Shown: positions 1 through 9,512, numbered from the stretch's first letter. The stretch: 64,000 nt of DNA from Algimonas arctica (GCF_014652695.1 NZ_BMZH01000009.1:59291-123290); one strand, 5' to 3'. Translations and numbers: made by a program. Notes: generated from the sequence alone by a model not told the origin.

Positions 1-156
1 ACCGTTGCTGTCGCGAAGAAACATCGCAAGCGGTTTAAGGTCGAGGACCCTGTGTCACTAGAGGGCGCACAGGTACGCGTGCGCGGCTGGGTCGAGCTGA
101 TCAACGGCCCGATGATTTGGGCCAGCCATCCTGCCCGGATCGAAGTCCTGAGCTAA
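1..156 (+). CDS. C-terminal end of a thermonuclease-family (SNase-like OB-fold) protein, partial
   Basis: Frame 1 is open from the first base of the window to a TAA at 154-156, giving 51 residues of a protein whose start lies outside. The tail contains VRVRGWVE followed by NGPMIW and SHPARIEVL, which resembles the C-terminal OB-fold strand pattern of alphaproteobacterial staphylococcal-nuclease-like proteins. The catalytic part, if present, lies upstream and cannot be seen, so activity cannot be judged. The next gene converges on it with a gap of only five bases. Confidence 0.6.
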   Translation, partial: TVAVAKKHRKRFKVEDPVSLEGAQVRVRGWVELINGPMIWASHPARIEVLS

Positions 157-161
157 TTCCT

Positions 162-569
162 TTAGAGAGTGGACGGAAGAAGCTGACACGCGACCTCAGG
201 GGGGATGACGAGGACGGGCGCATCGGCAATCTCGCCTTGTGGCACAAGCCGGCAAATGGGCTCACCCTCATACATTTCCACGAGCTCGAGCTTAAATGTC
301 ACATCCGGCACCGGAATAGGTCGCCCGGACACGTGGCCGCGACCGCGATCAACGGCGCGTAGCTTATCGCTGCGGGTGAGTGCATCAATATCGACGATAT
401 AGTCCGGCCCGATGACGTCGCGCACATAGGTGCGGATCATATCGCGGGTGGCACTATCAGGCGTGTCGCGAAGGGTTGCCCCATAGACGGCGGATTGCGG
501 TGTCTGCGCATAGGTCGCGCAGCCCGTCATCAATCCGGCGCAAGCCAAAATACTGACCGAGCGGATCAT
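162..569 (-). CDS. Hypothetical lipoprotein (135 aa)
   Basis: The protein begins with a short lipoprotein signal peptide ending in a lipobox (LMTGC, Cys at residue 17), so it is predicted to be lipid-anchored in the cell envelope. The mature part has no motif I recognise. Its ATG overlaps the TGA of the upstream S41 protease gene by four bases (ATGA), so the two are almost certainly co-transcribed and translationally coupled. A role alongside the protease is only an inference from this arrangement. Confidence 0.75.
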   Translation of the reverse strand: MIRSVSILACAGLMTGCATYAQTPQSAVYGATLRDTPDSATRDMIRTYVRDVIGPDYIVDIDALTRSDKLRAVDRGRGHVSGRPIPVPDVTFKLELVEMYEGEPICRLVPQGEIADAPVLVIPPEVACQLLPSTL

Positions 570-2194
570 GGCTGATTATCCTCTGCCGTTTCCCCGAGCG
601 TCGCCGCGATTTCGAGGGCGCGGATGCGCGGATCATTGCGAAGATCAAGCGCCGGGTCGGCGTTGATTTGGGCCGCTAGATCCTGCGCGGTTTTCGTCGA
701 GACAGAGGTCGGAGTCGGGCAAACCCCGTTCGATGCATAAGCAATCGCGGTCGATAACATCGTTTCAGTGGGATCCCCGAGGAGCTTGGTGAAATCATCG
801 CTGACGGGGCATCCCGGCATGACGTCACCCAGAGTACCAACGGGCTGCGCCGGCGCGAAACCATCCGCATAATCGCCAAAGTTCTTGTTGTTCACGCCGC
901 GAAATTGGATCGTGAAATAGGTCGTGCCGCAATTATCTGTGGCATAAAATCCGTAAGGTTTGCCGCAGGTTTGTCCGCCGATTTGGATGACTTCGACATC
1001 AATGCCGCGCAATCCGTTAATGACGGCTTCTGACGCGGAACAGGACCGCGACGTGGTAAGAACGAAGACACGGGGTTTGGACACGGTTGGCGCTTGGCGC
1101 GAACTTGGCACTGTAAAGCCGACACCTGTATTATAAAACGGAGTTGGACTAATTTGCTGGCCCGTGACGGGGTTTGTGCCGCCTGATTTATCATTGAATT
1201 GGAGTGTTTCAAAATTCAATCCGCTCGTCCGGCTGGGCCCGGCGACCATGTAGGACAGTTGCGAGGCGATGGCGAGCAAGCCCCCGCCATTATAGCGCAG
1301 ATCGAGGACAAGATCGTCGATATTGGCGGTCTGTAATTGTTCGAAGGCCTCAAACAACGCCAGCTCTGCCGTTCGCGGTGAAAATGTGGTGAAATGCACG
1401 TAGCCATACGTTCGGCCATTTTGATCGAATGTGCTGACGGCATTAACGGGCGCTTGCGTGACAGTCGCTGAGGTGAGGGAGATCGTCGCATGGGAGCCGT
1501 CGAGGCGCTCAATGCCAAATGAATGAGTTTCGCTGGCCGTAGTCGGGAACAAGCCTGCATTGAGCGTGTCCGTATCAGACCCATTGATCGCATCGACGCC
1601 GTCAACGCTGAGGATTTTCACGCCGCGTGTGAGGCCCGCCTGTGAGGCCGGTGAGTTGGGCTCGATATAGGCGACCCGAATGTCGCGCGGCGGGCTCGAG
1701 GTCACGAGCGCAAATTGTGCGCCATAACCGGAGCTGCTGCCGGATGTGGTGATATCAAGCCATTCCGCGCTGTCATAGGTGAAATGAAACCGGTCCCGCG
1801 CATTGCCCGACGCCGTGGTCGCCGTGGTTTTCAACTCATCGAAATAGTTGAGTTTGTTGGAAAACCCATTGGGATTGCGGTCCGTGATTTCATTATACCA
1901 CAGATAGGTCTCGTTCGACCATGAGCGCAGCCAAAACAGTTCATCAGACAGCGTGCCAGCGACGTCCGAGAAGGCGTTGCCATTGGCATCTGACCCAGAT
2001 CGCGGTGCGGCGCATTCATTCTTAAATTGTGAGGCGGGTGAGAACTGACCCTGTGTCCATGTATTGCCAGAGGGTTGGGGGGTAGGTTGTTGGGAAATCG
2101 GGGATGTCGAAGAACTCCCACTCCCGCCGCAGGCGGCCAGAAAAGCCGCAGTGGTTAGACAGGTTCCAGCGCGTAAAATCCAAGTTTTCGCCAT
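566..2194 (-). CDS. S41-family (C-terminal-processing-like) peptidase, predicted lipoprotein
   Basis: The protein of about 542 residues starts with a lipoprotein signal (lipobox LAAC) and a Ser/Thr/Pro/Gln-rich linker. A PDZ-like segment follows around residues 160-230 (YIEPNSPASQAGL), then the S41 core with DLRYNGGG. The likely catalytic Ser lies in SCSASE and the Lys in TCGKPYGF, the Ser/Lys dyad of the family. I chose the ATG at 2194 because it precedes the signal peptide and has a GGAGA Shine-Dalgarno in front; upstream in-frame starts would add about 27 non-signal residues. It is expected to act on envelope proteins. The lipoprotein gene at 162-569 overlaps its end. Confidence 0.9.
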   Translation of the reverse strand: MAKTWILRAGTCLTTAAFLAACGGSGSSSTSPISQQPTPQPSGNTWTQGQFSPASQFKNECAAPRSGSDANGNAFSDVAGTLSDELFWLRSWSNETYLWYNEITDRNPNGFSNKLNYFDELKTTATTASGNARDRFHFTYDSAEWLDITTSGSSSGYGAQFALVTSSPPRDIRVAYIEPNSPASQAGLTRGVKILSVDGVDAINGSDTDTLNAGLFPTTASETHSFGIERLDGSHATISLTSATVTQAPVNAVSTFDQNGRTYGYVHFTTFSPRTAELALFEAFEQLQTANIDDLVLDLRYNGGGLLAIASQLSYMVAGPSRTSGLNFETLQFNDKSGGTNPVTGQQISPTPFYNTGVGFTVPSSRQAPTVSKPRVFVLTTSRSCSASEAVINGLRGIDVEVIQIGGQTCGKPYGFYATDNCGTTYFTIQFRGVNNKNFGDYADGFAPAQPVGTLGDVMPGCPVSDDFTKLLGDPTETMLSTAIAYASNGVCPTPTSVSTKTAQDLAAQINADPALDLRNDPRIRALEIAATLGETAEDNQP

Positions 2195-2241
2195 GTGTCT
2201 GTCTCCAAGCTTAGTCATTATAACCGAAGTGAGTTTCGCAC

Positions 2242-2269
2242 AAAAAAACCCCCGCGCAAGCGGGGGTTT
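2242..2269 (-). terminator. Rho-independent terminator of the carD transcript
   Basis: A 10-bp stem (AAACCCCCGC paired with GCGGGGGTTT) closes a GCAA/TTGC loop. Read on the minus strand it is followed by a run of seven T. It lies about 35 bases after the carD stop and before the S41 protease gene, so it separates the two transcripts. Confidence 0.88.
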
Positions 2270-2304
2270 CATCACAGTTTCAGGATGAGGGTAAGCTGAA
2301 CGGT

Positions 2305-2919
2305 TTACGCCGCGGCTTCATTCTCACCATTGTCATTATCTTCTTCTTCCGCTTCGGCCGCTTCCGCAGCCTTGGCCGCTTGGCGGGTCCGCGCTTTTGT
2401 CAATGTGTCGAGGATGTCATCCATCGCATTGTCGCGCGGGCTTTTACGGATGGCCGCGACTTCACGAACCATACGATCAAGCGCCCGCTCATAGAGCTGA
2501 CGCTCAGAGTAGGACTGCTCGGGTTGGGCTTCGGTCCGGTGCAAATCGCGAACGACCTCAGAGACGAGGATCAAATCGCCGCTATTGATCTTGGCTTCAT
2601 ATTCCTGTGCGCGACGCGACCACATGGTGCGTTTCACACGGGCGCGGCCCTTGAGGGTCGTGAAGGCGTCTTTGAGAATAAGGTCATTAGACAGCGCGCG
2701 CATGCCGGAGTTGCCAGCTTTTGTCGTCGGAACGCGCAGGGTCATTTTATCCTGCTCAAATTTCACCACATAAACTTCGATGTCAAAGCCCGCGATAACT
2801 TCTTGCTCGATACCAATCACTTCACCAACGCCGTGCGCGGGATAGATGATGTGTTGGCCGACCTTGAAGGACACGTTTTTGATCTTTTTCTTGGAACTGG
2901 ATCTCTTCTTCGTAGCCAT
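2305..2919 (-). CDS. carD: CarD/CdnL-family RNA polymerase-binding regulator
   Basis: The 204-residue protein has a basic, lysine-rich N-terminus, then the CarD RNAP-interacting domain (FKVGQHIIYPAHGVGEV near residue 20). A helical DNA-contacting domain containing WSRRAQEYEAKINSG follows, and the tail is Ala/Glu-rich and acidic. CarD/CdnL proteins bind the RNA polymerase beta subunit and stabilise open complexes at rRNA and other growth promoters. I chose the internal ATG at 2919 because family members begin shortly before the RNAP-interacting domain; the longer frame to 2961 adds unlike residues. In many alphaproteobacteria carD sits near fdxA, an S4 gene and this helicase; here a GNAT/rimK pair and a membrane protein lie between. 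Confidence 0.93.
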   Translation of the reverse strand: MATKKRSSSKKKIKNVSFKVGQHIIYPAHGVGEVIGIEQEVIAGFDIEVYVVKFEQDKMTLRVPTTKAGNSGMRALSNDLILKDAFTTLKGRARVKRTMWSRRAQEYEAKINSGDLILVSEVVRDLHRTEAQPEQSYSERQLYERALDRMVREVAAIRKSPRDNAMDDILDTLTKARTRQAAKAAEAAEAEEEDNDNGENEAAA

Positions 2920-3143
2920 AAAGAGGATGCTTTCTTGTGGGTCCGGTGGCCAAAGGCACACAAAAGGACCGTGTTACAATCAAAAATAACGGCGCGAGCC
3001 TCCCGCCCAAGACAATCGGAGAGAGACGCTCAACGCCGTGTATGAAAACAGTATAACACAAATTTCCAACAAAAGCGACTCAACGGGCTGTAACAGTTTG
3101 AAGGGCATTATCGGCTTAGCTTTTTCGCGGCTTTTGCTTTATA

Positions 3144-3650
3144 ATGTTTTTCAACGGGTCACGAGACCCTTTCGCTAGGCATCATCCTCTGTCACCACAT
3201 ATATCTTGCACAATTCGTCAGGCAGTCCGCGAGGATTTGACCGCTTTATACCAGCTGGAAGAGCGTTGTTTTTCCGGGGATCGGATGTCCAGACGCAGTC
3301 TTGCCCATCATATTGCCAGCCCAAGGGCTATTGTCTCCGTCGCGGTGGATGCCGAGCATTCTGATATTGCCGCCTACATCCTGATGTTAAGTCATGCGCA
3401 GCGCCGGGATGATCGACTTTATAGTTTGGCCGTTGCGCCCACCCATCGCGGTCGTGGATTGGCGGGCCAGCTTCTACAAGAGTGCGAGCGCTTATCCCAT
3501 GCGCCGAACCTCTATCTGGAAGTCAGAACGGATAATGATACGGCTATCGCCCTTTACCAGCGTCTTGGGTTTCGTGAAACTGCGCGCCGAAAGTCCTATT
3601 ATCAAGACGGCATGGACGCGCTTGTGATGATAAAGAGCAAGTCCCAATGA
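3144..3650 (+). CDS. GNAT-family N-acetyltransferase (RimI-like)
   Basis: A 168-residue GNAT domain. The acetyl-CoA-binding motif A is visible as LYSLAVAPTHRGRGLAGQLL (about residues 90-110), followed by LEVRTDNDTAIALYQRLGF, typical of RimI-type enzymes that acetylate protein N-termini or small amines. Its stop overlaps the ATG of the RimK-like ATP-grasp gene (ATGA at 3647), so the two are coupled. In related loci the GNAT partner is often fused to a C39-like peptidase domain; that domain is absent here. The substrate is unknown. Confidence 0.85.
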   Translation: MFFNGSRDPFARHHPLSPHISCTIRQAVREDLTALYQLEERCFSGDRMSRRSLAHHIASPRAIVSVAVDAEHSDIAAYILMLSHAQRRDDRLYSLAVAPTHRGRGLAGQLLQECERLSHAPNLYLEVRTDNDTAIALYQRLGFRETARRKSYYQDGMDALVMIKSKSQ

Positions 3651-5182
3651 GCCAGACAAGGTCAACAGTGTCATCGCTGCCCCCCGTGACCCAAATTATC
3701 ATTGTCGATCGTGTTCAAGGGATCATCGCGGCGCAACCGGGCCGCCTGATCCTCACACCCGCAGAGTATATTGCTGGAAAATATGCGCAGAACCATACGC
3801 TTGATAAGCGTCAGCGCACGATTAACCTCTGTAATGGCTACGGTTATCTTAGCACCGGCTACTATTGCTCACTGCTCGCCGATGCGCGTGGGCAGCGCTG
3901 CACACCCGCCGTGACCGATGTGATCCACGCGCAATGGAAACGACTGCACAGCGCTCGTTTTGCCGAGCTGACGAAAATTCTAAATGAGCCTGAGGCGCGC
4001 GCGGCCCTGAACGGGGCGGATCATCTGGATGTGTGGTTCGGGCGCGCCGAAACCTTGGTGCTTGACCCGTTCACGCGCAAAGCGTTCGATCTATTTCGTC
4101 TACCGGCCATGCGGATTGGGTTCACCCAATCGCCGTCCGGCCCAATCGTGTCTTCTGTGCGGGTGATGCCCTTGCAGGAGATTGCTGACAGGCACGCGGA
4201 GACGGCCTTTAACGTGGCATTGGATGAGTTTTCTGGCTCCGCTTGGTCCGAAAATATGCGGGCCAAACCGGAACGCTACTGGCTGGCCATTCTACATGAT
4301 CCGGACGCCGAAGATGCCCCGTCCAATGCCGAGGCTCTGGAGAATTTCATTCGTGTCGGACGCGACAAGGGCGTTTATGTTGAGCTGATCACGCGCGCCA
4401 GTGCGGACTCGCTCCTTGAATTTGATGCGCTGTTTATTCGGGAGACAACGGCCGTCAATGATCACACCTATCGTTTGGCAGAAAAGGCCGAGCGCGAAGG
4501 CTTGATCGTGATTGACGATCCGGCGTCAATCCGGCGGTGTTGCAACAAAGTCTATTTGCATGAAGCCTTTCTCGCGCATGATATTCCAACGCCGCCGAGC
4601 GAGTTCCTCTACAAGCGGGAGCGCCAATTGCCTCAACTGGGTCTGGATGATTTCCCGCTGGTACTGAAAGTGCCGGACGGGTCTTTTTCGCGCGGGGTTT
4701 ACAAGGTTAACTCGCAAGCCGAGTTTGAGGATCGCTGTGCGCAGATGTTCAAGACGACTGAGATTGTCTTAAAGCAGACTTTCATGCCGTCCGATTATGA
4801 CTGGCGGATCGTGCTGCTAGGCGGCACGCCGCTTCTTGCCTGTCGCTACCACATGGCAAGAGGACATTGGCAGATATTGAACCATGCCATTGTAACGCCT
4901 CAAAACGCAGTCGAAAATGCGGATGATGGATCATTTGGTCCCGTCGATTGTGTGCCACTAGACGACGTACCGCCTGCTATATTGGACGCGGCGCAACGCG
5001 CCGCCGGTCTAATCGGGGACGGGCTATACGGGGTTGATTTGAAAGAGGTGGGCGGCAAACCCTTTGTCATTGAAGTCAATGACAATCCCAATTTGGATGC
5101 AGGCTATGAGGATGTGTTAATAGGCGATGGGCTTTACGCCGCAATTATCGACTATTTCAAAGCGAGAATTGACGCGGAATAG
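3647..5182 (+). CDS. RimK-family ATP-grasp ligase with N-terminal RLAN-type domain
   Basis: The 511-residue protein has an N-terminal region (about residues 15-200) resembling the RimK-like-associated domain and a C-terminal ATP-grasp domain. ATP-grasp features include LVLKVPDGSFSRGV, an acidic metal site near PFVIEVNDNPNLDAGYED, and a substrate-loop region DYDWRIVLLGG. Related enzymes join amino acids such as glutamate to proteins or peptides. Its start overlaps the GNAT gene by four bases, suggesting a two-step peptide or protein modification. True RimK (S6 glutamylation) is shorter, so the symbol is withheld. Confidence 0.85.
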   Translation: MSQTRSTVSSLPPVTQIIIVDRVQGIIAAQPGRLILTPAEYIAGKYAQNHTLDKRQRTINLCNGYGYLSTGYYCSLLADARGQRCTPAVTDVIHAQWKRLHSARFAELTKILNEPEARAALNGADHLDVWFGRAETLVLDPFTRKAFDLFRLPAMRIGFTQSPSGPIVSSVRVMPLQEIADRHAETAFNVALDEFSGSAWSENMRAKPERYWLAILHDPDAEDAPSNAEALENFIRVGRDKGVYVELITRASADSLLEFDALFIRETTAVNDHTYRLAEKAEREGLIVIDDPASIRRCCNKVYLHEAFLAHDIPTPPSEFLYKRERQLPQLGLDDFPLVLKVPDGSFSRGVYKVNSQAEFEDRCAQMFKTTEIVLKQTFMPSDYDWRIVLLGGTPLLACRYHMARGHWQILNHAIVTPQNAVENADDGSFGPVDCVPLDDVPPAILDAAQRAAGLIGDGLYGVDLKEVGGKPFVIEVNDNPNLDAGYEDVLIGDGLYAAIIDYFKARIDAE

Positions 5183-5240
5183 GCGATTTATGCGTTCCGG
5201 TAAAAACGCGCAACGCCGTGCCTGAAACGCGATCGTCCGC

Positions 5241-5861
5241 TTAGAATAGATTTTGCATATAGCGTTCATACGCATCGGGCAAAAGGATGTCGTAGAATAG
5301 ACCGCCATAAGCGCTGACAATTAGAGCCGAAACCACTGCGCCCAAGGCGATCAGGCTAAGCGTCACGGCACGGGGACGGCCTGCCCAATGCAACGCGGCA
5401 GCCAAATGGCTGAAGAGGGCCAAAATCGCGAAGAAATAATAAGGGATGAAGCCATAATTATAGGGCGCGCTGAGCATTGTGGCGGCCACGAAATAGAAGC
5501 CTGTATCGACGTCTTCATAGGTTCGGCCGCGAAGCACGCCCAAGAAAATATGGTTGAGGATAAAGACAGCCAGATAGATTCCACTGACAATTTGCACCCA
5601 AGACCAAGCCGTTTTTTGGGATTGTCGAATGCGCGGTATGACCAGGGCTATGCCCATGCAAACTTGGCTCACGAACAGCGCGATCAAAACAATCTCAATG
5701 ACGGGGCTGCGATAGACGACGCGCACGATGTCCATAACGGCGGACTGACTGTCAGCGCCAAATATCGCCGCCGCGTGGGTGATCAGATGCGCGGCGAGGA
5801 ATAAAAGCAGAAGGTAAGCATTGCGGCGGTGCCAAGGACGAAAACGATCTGCAAAAGTCAT
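5241..5861 (-). CDS. Conserved membrane protein, five predicted TM helices
   Basis: The 206-residue protein has about five hydrophobic segments, near residues 16-36, 54-75, 88-110, 138-156 and 165-188. Histidines are embedded in or next to them (H25 and H29 in TM1, one in ILNHIFLG, two in the fourth). This pattern is reminiscent of small di-heme cytochrome b membrane anchors such as SdhC-like folds, but I cannot assign a family. It ends the helicase/S4/fdxA cluster, eight bases after fdxA on the same strand, so it is probably co-transcribed with the ferredoxin. A redox role is inference. Confidence 0.7.
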   Translation of the reverse strand: MTFADRFRPWHRRNAYLLLLFLAAHLITHAAAIFGADSQSAVMDIVRVVYRSPVIEIVLIALFVSQVCMGIALVIPRIRQSQKTAWSWVQIVSGIYLAVFILNHIFLGVLRGRTYEDVDTGFYFVAATMLSAPYNYGFIPYYFFAILALFSHLAAALHWAGRPRAVTLSLIALGAVVSALIVSAYGGLFYDILLPDAYERYMQNLF

Positions 5862-5869
5862 AGCTTTAC

Positions 5870-6214
5870 TTATTCGTCTCCGGTCCCGGCTTTCTCAGAG
5901 AAATACTTCTCGAACTTGCCGGTTTCGTCTTCGAACTGCTCACGATCCGCGGGCGGCTCTTTTTTGAGCGTGATGACGGGCCAGAGTTCCGCGTATTTGC
6001 TGTTGATGGCGAGCCATTTGCCGTCGGGTTCGTCTTCCGTATCCGGGACGATGGCGTCGACCGGACATTCCGGTTCGCACACGCCACAATCAATGCATTC
6101 ATCCGGGTGGATGACGAGCATGTTTTCACCTTCGTAGAAGCAGTCCACCGGACAGACTTCGACGCAGTCCATAAACTTGCACTTAATGCATTCGTCTTTG
6201 ACGATATAAGTCAT
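5870..6214 (-). CDS. fdxA: 7Fe ferredoxin (3Fe-4S/4Fe-4S), FdxA type
   Basis: The 114-residue protein starts [22 protein letters not shown] and carries the second cluster motif [12 protein letters not shown], the FdxA pattern with one 3Fe-4S and one 4Fe-4S cluster. It is a cytoplasmic electron carrier. I chose the ATG at 6214 because it gives the conserved N-terminus; a longer frame to 6250 would run into the S4 gene. An acidic C-terminal extension follows, as in other alphaproteobacterial FdxA proteins. Confidence 0.95.
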   Translation of the reverse strand: MTYIVKDECIKCKFMDCVEVCPVDCFYEGENMLVIHPDECIDCGVCEPECPVDAIVPDTEDEPDGKWLAINSKYAELWPVITLKKEPPADREQFEDETGKFEKYFSEKAGTGDE

Positions 6215-6246
6215 GCGCGGCGCTTTGGCGGGGGGCGCGGGGCCTG

Positions 6247-6558
6247 TCAACCAGTAGGCTGCGGGCCATCTGATTCTAAGAGATCAATATACAGTGATTG
6301 CGCTTCGGGGGCGGGGCCACGGCGCGTGCCAACATCGACCATTTCAACGGTCACAAGTTCGCGGTTTCGCGTAAAAGAGATCGTATCACCGGCGCGCACT
6401 TGGAAATGTGGTTTCTTCACGCGTAGCGTCTCTGTTCCGCGTGTGATGCGCAGACGGTTTTTGCCAATGATCGATTGCGCTTCGCTCCGCGTCTTTGTCA
6501 GACGCGTGCGGTAGAGCCATATATCAAGCCGGCACGTGTCTTCAGGTTCGTCGCTCAG
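6247..6558 (-). CDS. S4-domain RNA-binding protein (Hsp15-like), CTG start
   Basis: The frame encodes 103 residues with [20 protein letters not shown] near the N-terminus, the S4 alpha-L RNA-binding signature of Hsp15-like proteins, which bind rRNA or free 50S subunits. No in-frame ATG, GTG or TTG exists before this motif: a TAA stop lies two codons upstream of a CTG at 6556-6558. With CTG read as the start the protein begins (M)SDEPEDTC, matching the usual MS-acidic start of the family. The CTG overlaps the TGA of the helicase gene, consistent with coupled translation. Confidence 0.82.
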   Translation of the reverse strand: MSDEPEDTCRLDIWLYRTRLTKTRSEAQSIIGKNRLRITRGTETLRVKKPHFQVRAGDTISFTRNRELVTVEMVDVGTRRGPAPEAQSLYIDLLESDGPQPTG

Positions 6559-9512
6559 TTTTTATCGCCTGACGAATCGGGTTTGGCAGTTCTAAGCGCG
6601 GCAAGGGCTGCAAAAGGCGAATTTTCAAGCGATTTGCGCGGACGTGGTGCTTTGCCAGCCGAGTAACCGCTTGTTTCGTCTTTGTTGCGAGACGGCTTAG
6701 GTCCACGCCCTTTATGTTCACGACGGCTCTTGTTTTGGCCCTTATTGTCGCTTCTCGGGGGACGCGCTTGGCGTGCCGGTAGGGACCAATATTCAAGGCT
6801 CGGGACATCGCGAGAATTGCCGTCTTCGCCCTGCTCACGCGGGACATAGATATTGAGGGCCGGACGGGCACGGTCGCGAGTGCGTTTGGGCAGCTTTGGC
6901 GGGGTTGCCGTGAGGATCGGGTTGGCGTCTGGCTGTCCCGGAACATCATCCGTTGATATGGCGGCATCGGCAGGAGCATCCGCAGCGGCGGTTGGAAGGC
7001 CACCGTCTTGCGCGGGGGTCTCGGCTATTGTCTCGGCGCTTTCGGCTTTTTCCGGCGATGATTCAACAGCGGGTTTTTCAAGTGGGGCGTCCGCTGTAAA
7101 CGGTTTGAAGCCCAGCGCGGTTAAAACGCCGCGCGTTTCTTCGAGTGAGGCGCCAAGCAGGGCTAGCATTTCAGCCATAATTTGGAAGGTCGGACGTTTG
7201 GGTTTCTCAGCGGCGATGGCTTCAAATTGGCCTTGAGCGTCCCGGATTTGCGTTGCCAAGCGATTGAGAATGTCAAAACGCACAATGCGGGGGCCGACGG
7301 CCTTATAACCCGCCAGCGCGAGCGCGTTGGGCGCAAATTTGTCAGACTTAAAGTCGCCGACATTGGGAATTGACGTCACGCCGGCAAAAGGGATGAAGGG
7401 TTTGCGGTCGCCGCCTGCGCCGAAAGCCAGCAAAAGCGAGAGCAACTTGGCGGGTTTCGGTTTCATCAACTCCGGCATAAACACATTATACTGGCCGAAT
7501 TGAACGCCGACGCTGCGAATATCGCGGCGTTCTTCGAGGCCGAGATCCCGCACAAGCTTGCCGTGATGACGACGATCAAGCGAGCCGTGGTTTTCAAGCA
7601 GGACAAAAGCAAAGCCTTTCGATCCGGCAAGTACTTCTTCGCGATCTTGTAATTCTTTCAGTTTTTTAAGCGGCGCAAGATGGGTTGTGACTTCCGAGCG
7701 TAAATATTCGCGCATCCGGTCTTCGGCGAGTTGGCGCAGCGTGGGGTTGCCCAGCTCTCCGCCAATGACTTCGACGTCTGGTGTAAACACGGAGCCGGAC
7801 TTCGCGATCCGACCGACCGACATGCCGCCCCACAGGATTTCGCCCGCATCAGAAAGCGTGAAAATGGCGTGCTGTCCAGAGGAGAGCGACGTCAGGCGGC
7901 GATCCACTTCGGGCGCCACGGCTTTGACAGCCGCCGCTTCGAGCGCTTTGGCCTCGAGATCGGATGCATTGGCGTCACGCGTAAAGGCCAGCCCGTTGAG
8001 CTGTCCGATATGATGTCCGTCGACAAAAACTGATCCGTCGTCTTTGATGGAGGCGTCCATGAGGGCTCCCGAGCCTATTCCTTTGAGTAGCGTGGATGTC
8101 CGACGATCGACAAAACGGGCGATGAGCCCCTCGTGAAGGGCATCTGACAGTCGATCTTCGACCAATCGTGCTTCGCCCGCCCAATGATCGGCGTCAAACA
8201 TCCAGCTAGATTTAGCCGCGCAATACGTCCAAGTTCGGATATGCGCAAGCCGCGCGGATAGCGCATCAACATCGCCGAAGACATCGTCCACGCGCGCTAT
8301 CTTTTTCGCCATGAAATCATTGGCCAGCCGCCCACCGCCTTTGACTAAGGTGCGGTAGATATCCTGTAACAGCCTGACATGCGCATCAATCGTCAGATTG
8401 CGGAAATCCGGGACTTGGCACACATCCCACAATTGGCGAACTTGCGCCGGGACTTTGACCCCATTCGCGAGCTCTGGGATCGCCATCAGCCGTTCGAGCG
8501 ATAATTCATCCGTTGCGCCCTTGATCCGCCGCAGGCGTTTGGTGGGGCGCGGCATGTGGAGTGTCTCAACCAAACCGTCCAAAGTCTTAAAATCGAGGTC
8601 CGAATTACGCCATTCCGCATAGTTGAGCATTTCGAACTGGTGGCGGGTTATGCGGTCGACCAACGTGTCGTCCATTTCGGGGCAATCGCCTGTCGTCCCG
8701 AACGTGCCATGTTGCCGGAAGCGTCCGGCCCGTCCGGCAATCTGTCCGGCCTCCATCGGTGTCAAATATCGCCGTCTGCGCCCGTCATATTTGGACAGGC
8801 CGGCAAAGGCGACATGATTGGTATCAAGGTTGAGCCCCATGCCGACGGCATCGGTGGCAACGAGGAAATCGACTTCGCCACTTTGAAACAGCTCGGCCTG
8901 TGCGTTGCGCGTGCGCGGGGACAGGCCGCCCATCACGACGGCTGCGCCGCCGCGGAACCGACGCACGGCTTCGGCCAAGGCATAAACCTCCTTGGCGGAG
9001 AAGGCGACAATGACGGAGCGTTTGGGCAGACGATTGAGCTTGGTCGGTCCTGCGTACTCCAGCTCTGAGAACCGTTCGCGGTGATCAAATTGAATGTCGG
9101 GCACCAGGGTTCGCAACACGTCGCGCGCGGTTTCAGCCCCGAGAAAAAGCGTTTCCTCATAACCGCGCATATTCATCACACGATCGGTAAAAATATGGCC
9201 GCGTTCATGATTGGCCATGAGCTGCACCTCGTCGATCGCGACAAAGGCGAACTTCTTGCTCACCGGCATCGCCTCAACCGTGCAGACATAATAGCGGGCA
9301 CGCGGTGGGATAATTTTCTGTTCGCCCGTTACCAGCGCGACTTGGGCCGCGCCGACGCGGTCAACGATCTTGTCATAGACCTCGCGGGCGAGCAGCCGCA
9401 GCGGCAGTCCAATCACGCCAGAGCTTCGCCCCAGCATCCGCTCCACCGCATAATGGGTTTTACCGGTATTAGTGGGGCCTAAAATACCCTTGAGAATCGG
9501 CTGAAAGGCCAT
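6555..9512 (-). CDS. SUV3-like superfamily 2 RNA/DNA helicase
   Basis: The protein of about 985 residues has Walker A GPTNTGKTH (residues 11-19), motif II DEVQ, motif V TDAVGMGLNL and motif VI QIAGRAGR, followed by helical domains and a long basic, low-complexity C-terminus (Arg/Pro/Lys-rich, ending DSSGDKN). It matches the mitochondrial degradosome helicase SUV3-like family conserved in alphaproteobacteria. I chose the ATG at 9512, directly before AFQPILKGILGPTNTGKT; the frame extends to 9581 but the added residues are not family-like. The S4 gene follows with an overlapping start. A role in RNA turnover is likely from the family. Confidence 0.92.
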   Translation of the reverse strand: MAFQPILKGILGPTNTGKTHYAVERMLGRSSGVIGLPLRLLAREVYDKIVDRVGAAQVALVTGEQKIIPPRARYYVCTVEAMPVSKKFAFVAIDEVQLMANHERGHIFTDRVMNMRGYEETLFLGAETARDVLRTLVPDIQFDHRERFSELEYAGPTKLNRLPKRSVIVAFSAKEVYALAEAVRRFRGGAAVVMGGLSPRTRNAQAELFQSGEVDFLVATDAVGMGLNLDTNHVAFAGLSKYDGRRRRYLTPMEAGQIAGRAGRFRQHGTFGTTGDCPEMDDTLVDRITRHQFEMLNYAEWRNSDLDFKTLDGLVETLHMPRPTKRLRRIKGATDELSLERLMAIPELANGVKVPAQVRQLWDVCQVPDFRNLTIDAHVRLLQDIYRTLVKGGGRLANDFMAKKIARVDDVFGDVDALSARLAHIRTWTYCAAKSSWMFDADHWAGEARLVEDRLSDALHEGLIARFVDRRTSTLLKGIGSGALMDASIKDDGSVFVDGHHIGQLNGLAFTRDANASDLEAKALEAAAVKAVAPEVDRRLTSLSSGQHAIFTLSDAGEILWGGMSVGRIAKSGSVFTPDVEVIGGELGNPTLRQLAEDRMREYLRSEVTTHLAPLKKLKELQDREEVLAGSKGFAFVLLENHGSLDRRHHGKLVRDLGLEERRDIRSVGVQFGQYNVFMPELMKPKPAKLLSLLLAFGAGGDRKPFIPFAGVTSIPNVGDFKSDKFAPNALALAGYKAVGPRIVRFDILNRLATQIRDAQGQFEAIAAEKPKRPTFQIMAEMLALLGASLEETRGVLTALGFKPFTADAPLEKPAVESSPEKAESAETIAETPAQDGGLPTAAADAPADAAISTDDVPGQPDANPILTATPPKLPKRTRDRARPALNIYVPREQGEDGNSRDVPSLEYWSLPARQARPPRSDNKGQNKSRREHKGRGPKPSRNKDETSGYSAGKAPRPRKSLENSPFAALAALRTAKPDSSGDKN

